From Candidatus Woesearchaeota archaeon (GTDB lineage Archaea > Nanoarchaeota > Nanoarchaeia > Woesearchaeales > CALCXY01), in the NCBI GenBank assembly GCA_030751555.1, contig JASMFX010000085.1:1-18582 (forward strand): a stretch of 18,582 nt of DNA. Reading direction: 5' to 3'. Each line of letters starts with the position of its first letter. The stretch's first letter is position 1. A model generated the notes under the pieces. That model had not been told where the DNA came from. It did no database searches and was given only the letters and a program-made list of their open reading frames with translations. Shown one piece after another: positions 1 through 6,763 of this stretch. The position numbers were made by a program, and so were the translations under genes.

Positions 1-989
1 AAAATCATTAACACAATAGTAACTATTGGAGTCTTAATCAAAAAAGCCACAATAAAATAATACCACCAGCCTTGGGAGGAATACATCCCCATCAAGTAGC
101 CTGGATGTCCATCATTAGAGTGAGAAACAACATAAGTTAAACCTTCTACATACTTTCCTACATGTAAGAACCCATACCCACCAGCAACTACCAAATAACC
201 AATTATAAAAATCCCTACAACCATACCATACAAAATAAAGGCCTTCTTACTCTTAAGTACATTAAAAAACGAACTATCTTCCTTCTTCTTCAATACAACA
301 ACAACTAAAATCAACAAAACATAAATTGGAATAAGGTACAATGCAGTAAATTTAGACAGCTGCGCCAACCCAAACGTCACACCGGCAATAACGAATGATT
401 TAACACTAATATCATTGATAAACTTCCAGAAATAATAGACGGCGATAAAAATAAAACACGAAGCTCCCAGATCTATCGTAGCTAACCTGGAATGAGCCAA
501 TATATTTGGACTAAAAACATAAAGAAACAACGCAAACAACCCAGACTTTACTCCAAATAATTCCTTAGCAAACTTAAAAACATAGAACCCCAATAACAAA
601 GCCAACAAAATCATTGGAATTCTGCCAAAAAACAATATCTTGTCCGCATCATTACCATATTCATAGAAAAACTGTTCCCCAAATTCCCAATGATACTGCC
701 CCTCACTTTCATAAGCCTCAGCAAGCGCCCAATTTGTACTATTCAATGGCAATATTGGGTCCAAGAACAGCAAAGGAACCGTAGATATCATATCAATCAG
801 GGGCAAAGCCTCAATATTCAGTCTAAAATCCCATGTTTTAATGTATGAGTAACCAGAAGCAAGATGACTAATCTCGTCCGTAGTAATTGATTTATCTCTA
901 ATACTAGTAATTGCCAAAGTAAACAATACTAAAAGAAGTAACACAACAATAAAATTCGCTCTTTTTTCAATCGTATCACTTAAACTCAT
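1..989 (-). CDS. PMT/ArnT-like membrane glycosyltransferase (3' end beyond window)
   Basis: This gene runs off the left edge. About 329 N-terminal residues are visible, starting at ATG 987-989. The protein opens with a membrane helix (about residues 13-30), then an extracytoplasmic loop with the acidic pair D38-E39 in the context TTDEISHLASGY. That is the DE..H...GY arrangement of the GT39/ArnT (PMT_2) superfamily, where the acidic residue is catalytic. Further hydrophobic segments follow, with HSRLATIDLGA and LSKFTALYLIP stretches typical of the family. Such enzymes move a sugar from a polyprenyl-phosphate carrier to a protein or lipid on the outer face of the membrane. The family is usually 450-600 residues, so roughly a third or more is missing. 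It lies 25 bp downstream of gins51 and is probably cotranscribed with it. A role in glycosylating the nearby S-layer protein is possible but is only inference. No clear ribosome-binding site is visible. Confidence 0.8.
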   Translation of the reverse strand, partial: MSLSDTIEKRANFIVVLLLLVLFTLAITSIRDKSITTDEISHLASGYSYIKTWDFRLNIEALPLIDMISTVPLLFLDPILPLNSTNWALAEAYESEGQYHWEFGEQFFYEYGNDADKILFFGRIPMILLALLLGFYVFKFAKELFGVKSGLFALFLYVFSPNILAHSRLATIDLGASCFIFIAVYYFWKFINDISVKSFVIAGVTFGLAQLSKFTALYLIPIYVLLILVVVVLKKKEDSSFFNVLKSKKAFILYGMVVGIFIIGYLVVAGGYGFLHVGKYVEGLTYVVSHSNDGHPGYLMGMYSSQGWWYYFIVAFLIKTPIVTIVLMI

Positions 990-1014
990 CTTATTCAATC
1001 AACGTAACCTATGT

Positions 1015-1653
1015 TCAATACTCACTAATCTCTTCAGCTCTCCCTTTCTCTATAAGCACATTAGATATCTCAAAAGGTAGGCTTGCAACATCCTCTTCCT
1101 CAAAAGGACCATACTCCTCAAGCTCCTTGCCTAAAAACCTAGGAACAGCATGCAAAAATCTGATTAATTTAGTATCTCTCTTCTCTCCTTTATTGGCTTC
1201 CTTTACCAACCCGGAAGCCTCCTTCTTCTCCTCGATATTCTCGGGAACCTTGCCCTCAAGAACATTACTCAAAATCCCTTCCCTTCCAACATTAAGCGTA
1301 CTTAATATCGATTTGAACAGAACTTCTTCATCCTTCAGTAAGATAGAAGTATCAACTTCAGCCTTAATCCTACTTTTATCTATTGCAAGGTTAATTATTT
1401 TCCTCTCCCTTCTCTCGTACAACTCCTTCAAGATTCTCTTAATATTCCTTATTTGTTGATCTATCTTGTCCCTTTCACCCAAAGACGAAGAACCTTCTTT
1501 TTCAGAAAGACTTTTTTTCTTATCCTGGATATAGTTAACAACATCTTCGAAGAAAGAATCATTAAGTTTCTGTAAGGCCTCCCTATCCTTCTCCCTCCTT
1601 AAGAGCTCAAAAAGGGCCTCATACGAAATAACAATCTCTTTAGTTTCATCCAC
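1015..1653 (-). CDS. gins51: Archaeal GINS complex subunit Gins51 (Sld5/Psf1-like)
   Basis: Subunit of the archaeal GINS complex, which joins MCM helicase and a Cdc45/RecJ-like protein to form the replicative CMG-like helicase. The 212-residue protein has the Gins51 order. An N-terminal alpha-helical A domain begins with ISYEALFELLRREK and continues through a charged, coiled-coil-like region (about 10-90). A low-complexity acidic/basic linker (about 130-160) leads to a small C-terminal B domain with FLHAVPRFLG and the typical YGPFEEEDVASLP ... VLIEKGRAEEI ending. The start is GTG at 1651-1653. It is chosen because a GAGGGAG ribosome-binding site lies 5-7 nt upstream and a TATA-like box (atttaaat, 1688-1695) sits about 26 bp above the expected transcript start. 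The glycosyltransferase follows after 25 bp. Identification rests on remembered family motifs, not on a search. Confidence 0.85.
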   Translation of the reverse strand: MDETKEIVISYEALFELLRREKDREALQKLNDSFFEDVVNYIQDKKKSLSEKEGSSSLGERDKIDQQIRNIKRILKELYERRERKIINLAIDKSRIKAEVDTSILLKDEEVLFKSILSTLNVGREGILSNVLEGKVPENIEEKKEASGLVKEANKGEKRDTKLIRFLHAVPRFLGKELEEYGPFEEEDVASLPFEISNVLIEKGRAEEISEY

Positions 1654-1687
1654 TTTATCTCCCTCAATAAAGCAAAACCTAATGTCT

Positions 1688-1695
1688 ATTTAAAT
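1688..1695. promoter_or_regulatory. Palindromic TATA-like box between gins51 and element A
   Basis: The octamer atttaaat is identical on both strands. Read on the minus strand, its centre is about 26 bp above position 1665, which gives a short leader carrying the GAGGGAG site of gins51. Read on the plus strand, it would start transcription near 1718, a few bases before element A. It could therefore serve both directions. The assignment rests on spacing only. Confidence 0.45.
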
Positions 1696-1723
1696 TTTTA
1701 GTTACTTAAACGCAAATATTATA

Positions 1724-1868
1724 TATCAGAATACTGCTCTTCCTAAAGTGGTGATTTACTACATAAATCACAGATATCCTCAGCAGTATTCTGAGTATGC
1801 TCAAAAACCACCTCATATGTTAGTGGCATGTGGAATATACTACTCATTTAGCATGGTGGTTTTCGACA
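1724..1868 (+). ncRNA. Structured element A: two-stem candidate RNA, paired with element B
   Basis: The first stem P1 pairs 1726-1738 with 1782-1794, a perfect 13 bp. Inside it a second perfect stem pairs 1751-1758 with 1764-1771 around the loop ctaca. Three bases after P1 comes TGCTCA (1798-1803). It abuts the second stem P2, which pairs 1804-1812 with 1855-1863 (9 bp, perfect). P2 can continue as ATGTTA/TAGCAT and GTGG/CTAC. CGACA (1864-1868) follows P2 directly. Element B at 15524-15627 has the same hexamer and pentamer at the same joints but different stem sequences. The strand is uncertain. Plus is preferred because a TATA-like box lies about 26-30 bp upstream and because element B has a similar arrangement. 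It could instead be the leader of the radical SAM gene at 1893, or a hairpin-ended DNA element. No known RNA family was recognised. Confidence 0.5.
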
Positions 1869-1892
1869 AAATGACAAAAAATCATAAATCAT

Positions 1893-3086
1893 ATGGCAAA
1901 AATAGAGTTTAAAGACTTACAGTTCCAAGAAAAAGCAGATCAAATAGAGGTAACTTTCCAGAGATTGTTCACTTTCAAACTAAAAAAGGAAGACTTAAAC
2001 AAAATAGACGCAAATAAAGTAGAAAAAAACGCCATTATCTTCAAAAACATCAATGAAAACAAAGCAAATAAAAAACTAAACAATCTCCTTCAGAAAGGAT
2101 TCAGCCACCTAAGAAACAAACTCACTAATAAATCAACCATATACATACACCAAAACTCGGGGATACCCTTAATCGGCAATATCTCTTTCGGTTTAGTAGA
2201 CAGAAATACCAATATCATAGAAGTAAAGCCCATAACAAGCTGTAATCTAGAATGTATATACTGCTCAGTTGATCAAGACAAAAGAGAAATAGACTTTGTA
2301 ATTGAAGAAGAATACTTATCAAACGAGTTCAAGAATCTAGTAGAATTCAAAGACTCAAACAACATTGAAGCACATATAGCCAGCCAAGGAGAACCCCTCC
2401 TTTACGAACCTTTAACAGACCTTATAAGAAGCATCTCAAAGCTACCACAAGTCTCCACAATCTCCATAGACACAAACGGAGTCCTCCTAACAAAGGCCAA
2501 AGTAGACCAATTAGTAAGTGCTGGCCTAACAAGATTCAACTTCTCAATCAACGCCCTAGACTCCAAAATAACAAAGGAAATAGCAGGCAAATCATACAAC
2601 ATAGAAAAAATCAAAGAAATAGCAGAATACATAGCAAAAAAAACCAACATAATCATAACACCAGTACTCCTCAAAGGAATAAATGAGGAAGAAATGCCTA
2701 AAATAATAGAATTCGCAAAAAAGATAGGCGCAGACCTGGGAATTCAAAACTTCCTACCTTACAGATTCGGGAAAAATCCTGTAAAATCAATCGACTTCGA
2801 CAAATTCTTCGATAAGCTAAGGGGATGGGAGAAAAAATACAACTTAAAGCTAATAAAAACAGAATCAGACTTCAATATCACTAAAACCAAACCATTACCT
2901 AAACCATTCAAAAAAGGAGATATAATAAAGGCCCAGATAGCCTGTCAAGGACGTTTTAAGGGCGAAAGAATAGCCATATCTGACAATAGATCCATCTCAA
3001 TACCTCATTATCACAAAGAGGCTCCTCAAATCAAGCTAAGGATAACCAGATCAAAACACAACATATTCATCGGAGAACCAGTCTAA
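1893..3086 (+). CDS. Radical SAM protein with C-terminal TRAM-like region (COG2100-like)
   Basis: Probable radical S-adenosylmethionine enzyme of unknown substrate. The cluster-binding motif CNLECIYC supplies C117, C121 and C124 for the 4Fe-4S cluster. A GEP motif (166-168, in SQGEPLLYE) and the TNGVLLTK and INALD stretches match the SAM-binding beta strands of the TIM-barrel core. About 110 residues precede the cluster motif, including PLIGNISFGLVDRNTN, which I associate with the archaeal COG2100 group of uncharacterised Fe-S oxidoreductases. The C-terminus (about 335-397, containing GDIIKAQIACQGRFKGERIA) looks like a small TRAM-type beta-barrel, the RNA-binding module found on tRNA-modifying radical SAM enzymes such as MiaB. 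This makes an RNA or tRNA substrate plausible but unproven. The start ATG has no visible ribosome-binding site and no TATA box 26 bp upstream, unlike the leaderless genes here. It lies 24 bp after element A and converges on the S-layer gene. Confidence 0.8.
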   Translation: MAKIEFKDLQFQEKADQIEVTFQRLFTFKLKKEDLNKIDANKVEKNAIIFKNINENKANKKLNNLLQKGFSHLRNKLTNKSTIYIHQNSGIPLIGNISFGLVDRNTNIIEVKPITSCNLECIYCSVDQDKREIDFVIEEEYLSNEFKNLVEFKDSNNIEAHIASQGEPLLYEPLTDLIRSISKLPQVSTISIDTNGVLLTKAKVDQLVSAGLTRFNFSINALDSKITKEIAGKSYNIEKIKEIAEYIAKKTNIIITPVLLKGINEEEMPKIIEFAKKIGADLGIQNFLPYRFGKNPVKSIDFDKFFDKLRGWEKKYNLKLIKTESDFNITKTKPLPKPFKKGDIIKAQIACQGRFKGERIAISDNRSISIPHYHKEAPQIKLRITRSKHNIFIGEPV

Positions 3087-3144
3087 AACATCAAATCAAA
3101 AGAATTCTAAACATCTAAAAAATCACAAAGATTTAACAAATTTT

Positions 3145-3172
3145 AAAAAAATAAAAAAAAAGAAAAAAATTA
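3145..3172 (-). terminator. U-rich terminator of the S-layer gene
   Basis: The plus strand holds an almost pure adenine tract at 3145-3169. The minus-strand transcript leaving the S-layer stop codon (3179-3181) therefore meets three T runs of seven or more within about 35 nt. Stacked U runs without a hairpin are the usual form of archaeal intrinsic termination. The tract would not act as a U-run terminator for the plus-strand radical SAM transcript. Confidence 0.65.
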
Positions 3173-3178
3173 ATTTCT

Positions 3179-5740
3179 TTATTCCTCAGGGTCGACTACA
3201 GGGTCATCTACTACAGCTGCTGCCGTTACTTCTGAAACAGTACCTGTTGCAGTTGTAACCTCAACTTGTTCACCTTTCAAGTCATCAGCATAGTCTTGAT
3301 AATCAGCTAAGACTTGTGATGCTTTTCTGGTGTCTGCTGCAGAATATCCAGCAACTAACAATGCAACGTTTCCGTTAGCATGCTCAATCAACTGAATCTT
3401 ACCTTTTCCAGCTTCGAAGCCTGCTGCACAATCTGCAGGGTTTCCTAGAGCTTCTCTAGCTTTGCTGTTAGCACAAGGTCCACCAACTAAGATAGCATTC
3501 TGAGCCTTAACATCACTTACTTCTTTAGCAAGCTTTGTAGCTCCAACTTCTATCTTTTGTATGGTTACTGAGTCAGTTCCAGATGCAGTCCCTTCAGTTA
3601 ACTTAGTCACTCCAGCAGTTACATATACATTAGCAATTGCTTCTTTCTCTGGAATGTTTATCACAACAGAGTCCTGATCACCACTTGTGTCGTGCTCAAT
3701 AAATGAACCCCATTTGGTCATTCCATGTTTCATATTACTGTCGCTCTCTAATGCTGTTCCTGGATCTTTGTCAGTCCAATCTTCAGTATCTGCTATTTGG
3801 GAACTAGTCGTTACACCAGATGCAGATATCTTACTGCTAACTACTGTAAAACTTACATTTACGTAGTTCTTAGCAGCATCAGTCGATGTATCATCCCTAG
3901 TTATTGATGGAGCTTCCAAAATCTCAGTTCCGTTAGATAACAACCTAATCTTATGTCCATTTTGTGTCCACAAGTCAGCTCTCTTATCTCCGTCACTTCC
4001 ATCATTTCCTATATCGCTAGTATCTCCAGCTATTTTTGTCAAGTTAGCATCCACATAACTTCCATCAACAGTTAATTCATATAAATAACCATCTTTATAG
4101 AATTCTGCCTTTCCAGCTGAGTCAACACTTACCGGGTCTGAATCTCCACCGATTTCTTTCAATGTTATTGTATTATCGCTGTTACTCATCTTCTTTATCT
4201 GCATTAGGTGGGAGTACTTGTTTGTTTCAACAACAAAAAAGTCATTTCTCCTAACATTTGTAATGTTAAGGTCAAAAGCATCTCCACACTTATCACTTTC
4301 TGTTGTAGCTCCTAGTTCACATGTACCAACAAGCCTAGTCCCATCAGAAGACAGAATAATTGGTGCTGCATCAGTGTTGTTGTAATACCAAAGTTCTTGG
4401 CTCAACTTAAGACCAGCTTTGTTTGTGTACTGTAGTCTCATTTTTTTGTTTCCACTTGGCGTTAGTTTGATTTCATCCAAATCAGATGTACTCATACTAG
4501 CAAACTGGAAGTCAATGTTCAATGTATTAAGCAAATCAACAACATCTTGGTCATCAGCTACATGCTCTGAAAGTTTTCCACCTACAGGCACATAATAGTT
4601 ATCTGTTGACTGCCATGCAATTTGTATTGTGCTCAACGTTACTTCACTTGATGTGTTACTCCATACCAAGTCAGCTACTCCATCAGAGATATCATTTGTA
4701 CCGATAGTTAAAGTTCCATCTGTATTATCCGCACTAGAGTTACTATCAACTAGCTTTAACTTTTGTGCCCCTAGATAGAATTCAACTACATCAGCAGTTA
4801 CATCTCCAGCTTCATTTGGTAAAATTTCTTTAATACCCAGTTGTGTACCATCTTCAAGGTTTTCAGTATTTGTTGTTTCCAAAGCGTCTGTCGTCTCACC
4901 ATTAATTACAAACTTAACCTTGTAAGGTGCAGTATCTGTAATCGTTGTAGCAGTAACCTCGTAGTCATTACCACTTATGGTATATGTTTTTGTCTCTCCT
5001 TCTTCTAATGTGTCAAGAACAGCTCCACCCATCATTTCAATGGTTAGTTTAGAACCAGTTGTAAATTCTGTGTTCAAAACGCTGTATTCTTTCCCTAATA
5101 TTACAAATTTCTTGTTATCCAAGTCGTCTAAGTCTCTACTTGTGTCAACATCCGATTTTAGTGCTGTCGGGAATGATAGCTTATACCTAAATACTTCAGT
5201 TCCATCTGAAGCGTCTCCGGTAGCTGAATCAGACTTCACTCTAAGGTATAAAAGGGGGTCTTCTTCAACATCACTCTCTTCAGATACATCAAACACAACT
5301 GATGAATTACCAAGTGTCAGATATTGGTCATAAGTGTATGTTCCCTTGTCGTTTGTTAAAGTTCCACTAGCTAATGCCTGAAGTGAACTAGAGTCCAAAA
5401 CATCTTTTACATCGCTCAGTCCTTCTATCAAGTTCAAGTCATCTCCACTAGCTTCAATCTTAAACACATCCCCTGTAATGCCGGCAGCTGAGCCAGCTGT
5501 TGTATCCGTCTTCTTTGTTGCAGCAAACTGTAGACTTACAGCAATGTCACTAACTCCAACGACATCTTCTACCTTTGCATCATCTCCTATAATCAGCACA
5601 CCAGAAAACTTACCATCTGATATAAACGGTGCTGGGTAATCCGCCAAATCTGCGGCCATTGCCCCCATAAGGGTAGCTCCTAACATAGTAGCTCCTGTAC
5701 CTAACGCCACTATTTTTTTCACCACTTTTCTTAATTTCAT
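3179..5740 (-). CDS. S-layer protein precursor
   Basis: Surface-layer structural protein, 853 residues, expected to be secreted through Sec and to assemble into the outer protein lattice. The N-terminus is a clear signal peptide: a basic start (KLRKVVKK), a hydrophobic core, and a likely cut after GAMA near residue 29. The mature protein begins ADLADYPAPFISDGKFSG and continues with VLIIGDDAKVEDVVGVSDIA, the hallmark of the archaeal S_layer_N domain known from methanogens. The C-terminal domain has NAILVGGPCANSKAREALG, then GKGKIQLIEHANGNVALLVAGYSAADTRKASQVL, matching S_layer_C. Between them lies a long acidic Asp/Ser/Thr-rich beta region. Four cysteines are visible, two near residues 475 and 486 and two near 756 and 771, possibly two disulfides. 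There is no C-terminal membrane anchor. A GGAGG ribosome-binding site about 12 nt upstream supports the start. The gene has its own promoter, leader and terminator, as expected for a highly expressed single gene. Confidence 0.93.
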   Translation of the reverse strand: MKLRKVVKKIVALGTGATMLGATLMGAMAADLADYPAPFISDGKFSGVLIIGDDAKVEDVVGVSDIAVSLQFAATKKTDTTAGSAAGITGDVFKIEASGDDLNLIEGLSDVKDVLDSSSLQALASGTLTNDKGTYTYDQYLTLGNSSVVFDVSEESDVEEDPLLYLRVKSDSATGDASDGTEVFRYKLSFPTALKSDVDTSRDLDDLDNKKFVILGKEYSVLNTEFTTGSKLTIEMMGGAVLDTLEEGETKTYTISGNDYEVTATTITDTAPYKVKFVINGETTDALETTNTENLEDGTQLGIKEILPNEAGDVTADVVEFYLGAQKLKLVDSNSSADNTDGTLTIGTNDISDGVADLVWSNTSSEVTLSTIQIAWQSTDNYYVPVGGKLSEHVADDQDVVDLLNTLNIDFQFASMSTSDLDEIKLTPSGNKKMRLQYTNKAGLKLSQELWYYNNTDAAPIILSSDGTRLVGTCELGATTESDKCGDAFDLNITNVRRNDFFVVETNKYSHLMQIKKMSNSDNTITLKEIGGDSDPVSVDSAGKAEFYKDGYLYELTVDGSYVDANLTKIAGDTSDIGNDGSDGDKRADLWTQNGHKIRLLSNGTEILEAPSITRDDTSTDAAKNYVNVSFTVVSSKISASGVTTSSQIADTEDWTDKDPGTALESDSNMKHGMTKWGSFIEHDTSGDQDSVVINIPEKEAIANVYVTAGVTKLTEGTASGTDSVTIQKIEVGATKLAKEVSDVKAQNAILVGGPCANSKAREALGNPADCAAGFEAGKGKIQLIEHANGNVALLVAGYSAADTRKASQVLADYQDYADDLKGEQVEVTTATGTVSEVTAAAVVDDPVVDPEE

Positions 5741-5880
5741 TTTATCTAAACACCTCCGTGTTCTTGTTTTTGGGTTATCTTTACCTTTTTTTTAATGTTG
5801 TAAAGACAACATTGAGTAAACCCTCTCCTATAGAGCTGTTTACCTACTACTCTAAAACAATTATTCATATTTAAAGTTTA
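5741..5880 (-). promoter_or_regulatory. S-layer gene promoter and hairpin-rich 5' leader
   Basis: On the minus strand a TATA-like box (TTTAAATATG, 5867-5876) predicts a transcript start near 5845 and a leader of roughly 100 nt, unusual beside the leaderless genes nearby. The leader can form three hairpins in a row. The first pairs 5816-5821 with 5838-5843, with CTCT/AGAG inside. The second pairs 5794-5801 with 5806-5813 (8 bp, 4-nt loop). The third pairs 5749-5753 with 5758-5762. The third hairpin carries the bases GGAG of the ribosome-binding site in its 4-nt loop. This suggests control of transcript stability or ribosome loading. The start site is inferred from spacing. Confidence 0.6.
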
Positions 5881-5933
5881 CGGTATCTATATTTACTCTA
5901 AAATATAGTTTGTACAATATATTTCTTTTCATT

Positions 5934-6032
5934 TTATCGTCGATAATCATTTTTCTTTACTACTCTTGAATGAAATTCAACTATTTGTTCATAAATCTCT
6001 CTACTCACAGGAGTCTGGATGTTATTTTTCAC
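5934..6032 (-). CDS. Possible 32-residue small protein overlapping the lipoprotein 3' end
   Basis: A short frame opens at GTG 6030-6032, overlaps the last 11 bases of the lipoprotein gene, and stops at 5934-5936. Its composition is protein-like rather than random: it contains VSREIYEQIVEFHSRVVKK and then NDYRR. A GAGTAGAGAGA purine stretch lies just upstream of the GTG and could load ribosomes, or translation could be coupled to the overlapping gene. The stop codon lies in the palindrome ttatcgtcgataa (5934-5946). The product is not recognised. It could be a real small cistron, the remnant of a longer gene, or chance. A frameshift joining it to the lipoprotein C-terminus is also possible. Confidence 0.3.
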   Translation of the reverse strand: MKNNIQTPVSREIYEQIVEFHSRVVKKNDYRR

Positions 6033-6047
6033 AAAATCTCTCTACTC
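5993..6047. repeat. 14-bp direct repeat at the lipoprotein 3' end
   Basis: The sequence aaatctctctactc occurs at 5993-6006 and again at 6034-6047, 41 bp apart. One copy is inside the lipoprotein coding end and one is just beyond it. This may reflect a small local duplication that produced the extra short reading frame. Confidence 0.5.
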
Positions 6048-6660
6048 GACCTATATTCCACCCAGAAAACCTCCTAATTGGCCAAAAAGGGCTATCATAG
6101 AACTTAGGTCGTTTATCGCTGCTTAAAAATGGCCTAGTTTGGGAGTGGTGTGTTAAAAAGTCATCCCACTCCTTAGTCGCCTCTTGCCCAACAATTGATG
6201 ATTCATTCCACAACCCAGTTAAACTTCGAATAAATGGCATATCTCCACACTTAAATCCATCATCAGTATCTCCTCTACTACCTACTTTAAGCCCCTCTTG
6301 ATATAATCTCTCGGATTCTAGCATTTTTACCCTAGTATCAAGTAACCTAAGAACAAGACCTATATCTTCAGTCTCTTCCATCCCAGCCACTTTCTCCTCA
6401 AGAACCTTTAATTCCTCAATCATGGACTCAATATCATCTAAACTTACTAATGTTCTCTCCCAATCATAATCGTATGTCCATCCGTCAGAAAACCTATTCT
6501 CAACATCTAAAGCCTCATTATAGAAATCAGCACCATATTTCTCGTCTAATCCCAACATCTCATTGAATCCTTTCTCGAAGGTATACGGTTCATCAACTCC
6601 AAAACCAACAAGATTACATCCACTAGTCAACAACACCAGCAATAACAACCACTTTTTCAT
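6022..6660 (-). CDS. Putative lipoprotein of unknown function
   Basis: A 212-residue secreted protein with a lipobox. From the chosen start it reads MKKWLLLLVLLTSGCNLVGF, a short basic start, a leucine-rich core and LTSGC, so Cys15 would become the lipidated N-terminus on the outer membrane face. The mature part is acidic and mainly helical, with a likely coiled coil around SLDDIESMIEELKVLEEKVAGM and LVLRLLDTRVKMLESERLY, and a C-terminal third rich in Trp, Pro and Arg. No family was recognised. An upstream in-frame ATG at 6679-6681 would add MEYLLLF. The ATG at 6658-6660 is preferred because a TATA-like box (6682-6689) is centred 26 bp upstream, which would make it leaderless like several neighbours. 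It is divergent from corA, and its 3' end may overlap a small reading frame. Confidence 0.7.
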   Translation of the reverse strand: MKKWLLLLVLLTSGCNLVGFGVDEPYTFEKGFNEMLGLDEKYGADFYNEALDVENRFSDGWTYDYDWERTLVSLDDIESMIEELKVLEEKVAGMEETEDIGLVLRLLDTRVKMLESERLYQEGLKVGSRGDTDDGFKCGDMPFIRSLTGLWNESSIVGQEATKEWDDFLTHHSQTRPFLSSDKRPKFYDSPFWPIRRFSGWNIGRVERFCEK

Positions 6661-6681
6661 AAAAAGTAATAAATATTCCAT

Positions 6682-6689
6682 TATTTAAA
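6682..6689 (-). promoter_or_regulatory. TATA-like box for the lipoprotein gene
   Basis: Read on the minus strand this is TTTAAATA, centred about 26 bp before ATG 6660. The spacing predicts a transcript that begins at the start codon, and it decides between the two possible starts of the lipoprotein. Confidence 0.5.
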
Positions 6690-6730
6690 AATTTTTTCAT
6701 GTTATATTTTACCTATTCTTGACAAACGTA

Positions 6731-6740
6731 ATATTTAAAT
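6731..6740 (+). promoter_or_regulatory. TATA-like box for corA
   Basis: The sequence atatttaaat is centred about 28 bp before the corA ATG at 6764, and there is no ribosome-binding site. A leaderless transcript is expected. It faces the lipoprotein promoter about 45 bp away. Confidence 0.55.
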
Positions 6741-6763
6741 AAGATTTAAACCTATACCCAGTT

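Noticed and set aside
1749..1794. Element A as a C/D box RNA (GTGATTT and CTGA present)
   Set aside because: The box C match is incomplete, element B lacks a CTGA at the matching place, and both sites lie inside strong stems.
1804..1868. Element A second hairpin as an H/ACA guide RNA (ACA follows the stem)
   Set aside because: Element B has the same ACA position, but its stem is an uninterrupted 10-bp hairpin with a 3-nt loop, so it has no guide pocket.
4977..5333. Plus-strand reading frame inside the S-layer gene
   Set aside because: It is an antisense shadow. The minus-strand S-layer protein is unmistakable over the same bases. The same holds for plus-strand frames at 1127-1459, 9977-10252, 10427-10693, 11094-11318, 11429-11677 and 13055-13438, and for minus-strand frames at 2402-2674 and 16793-17023.
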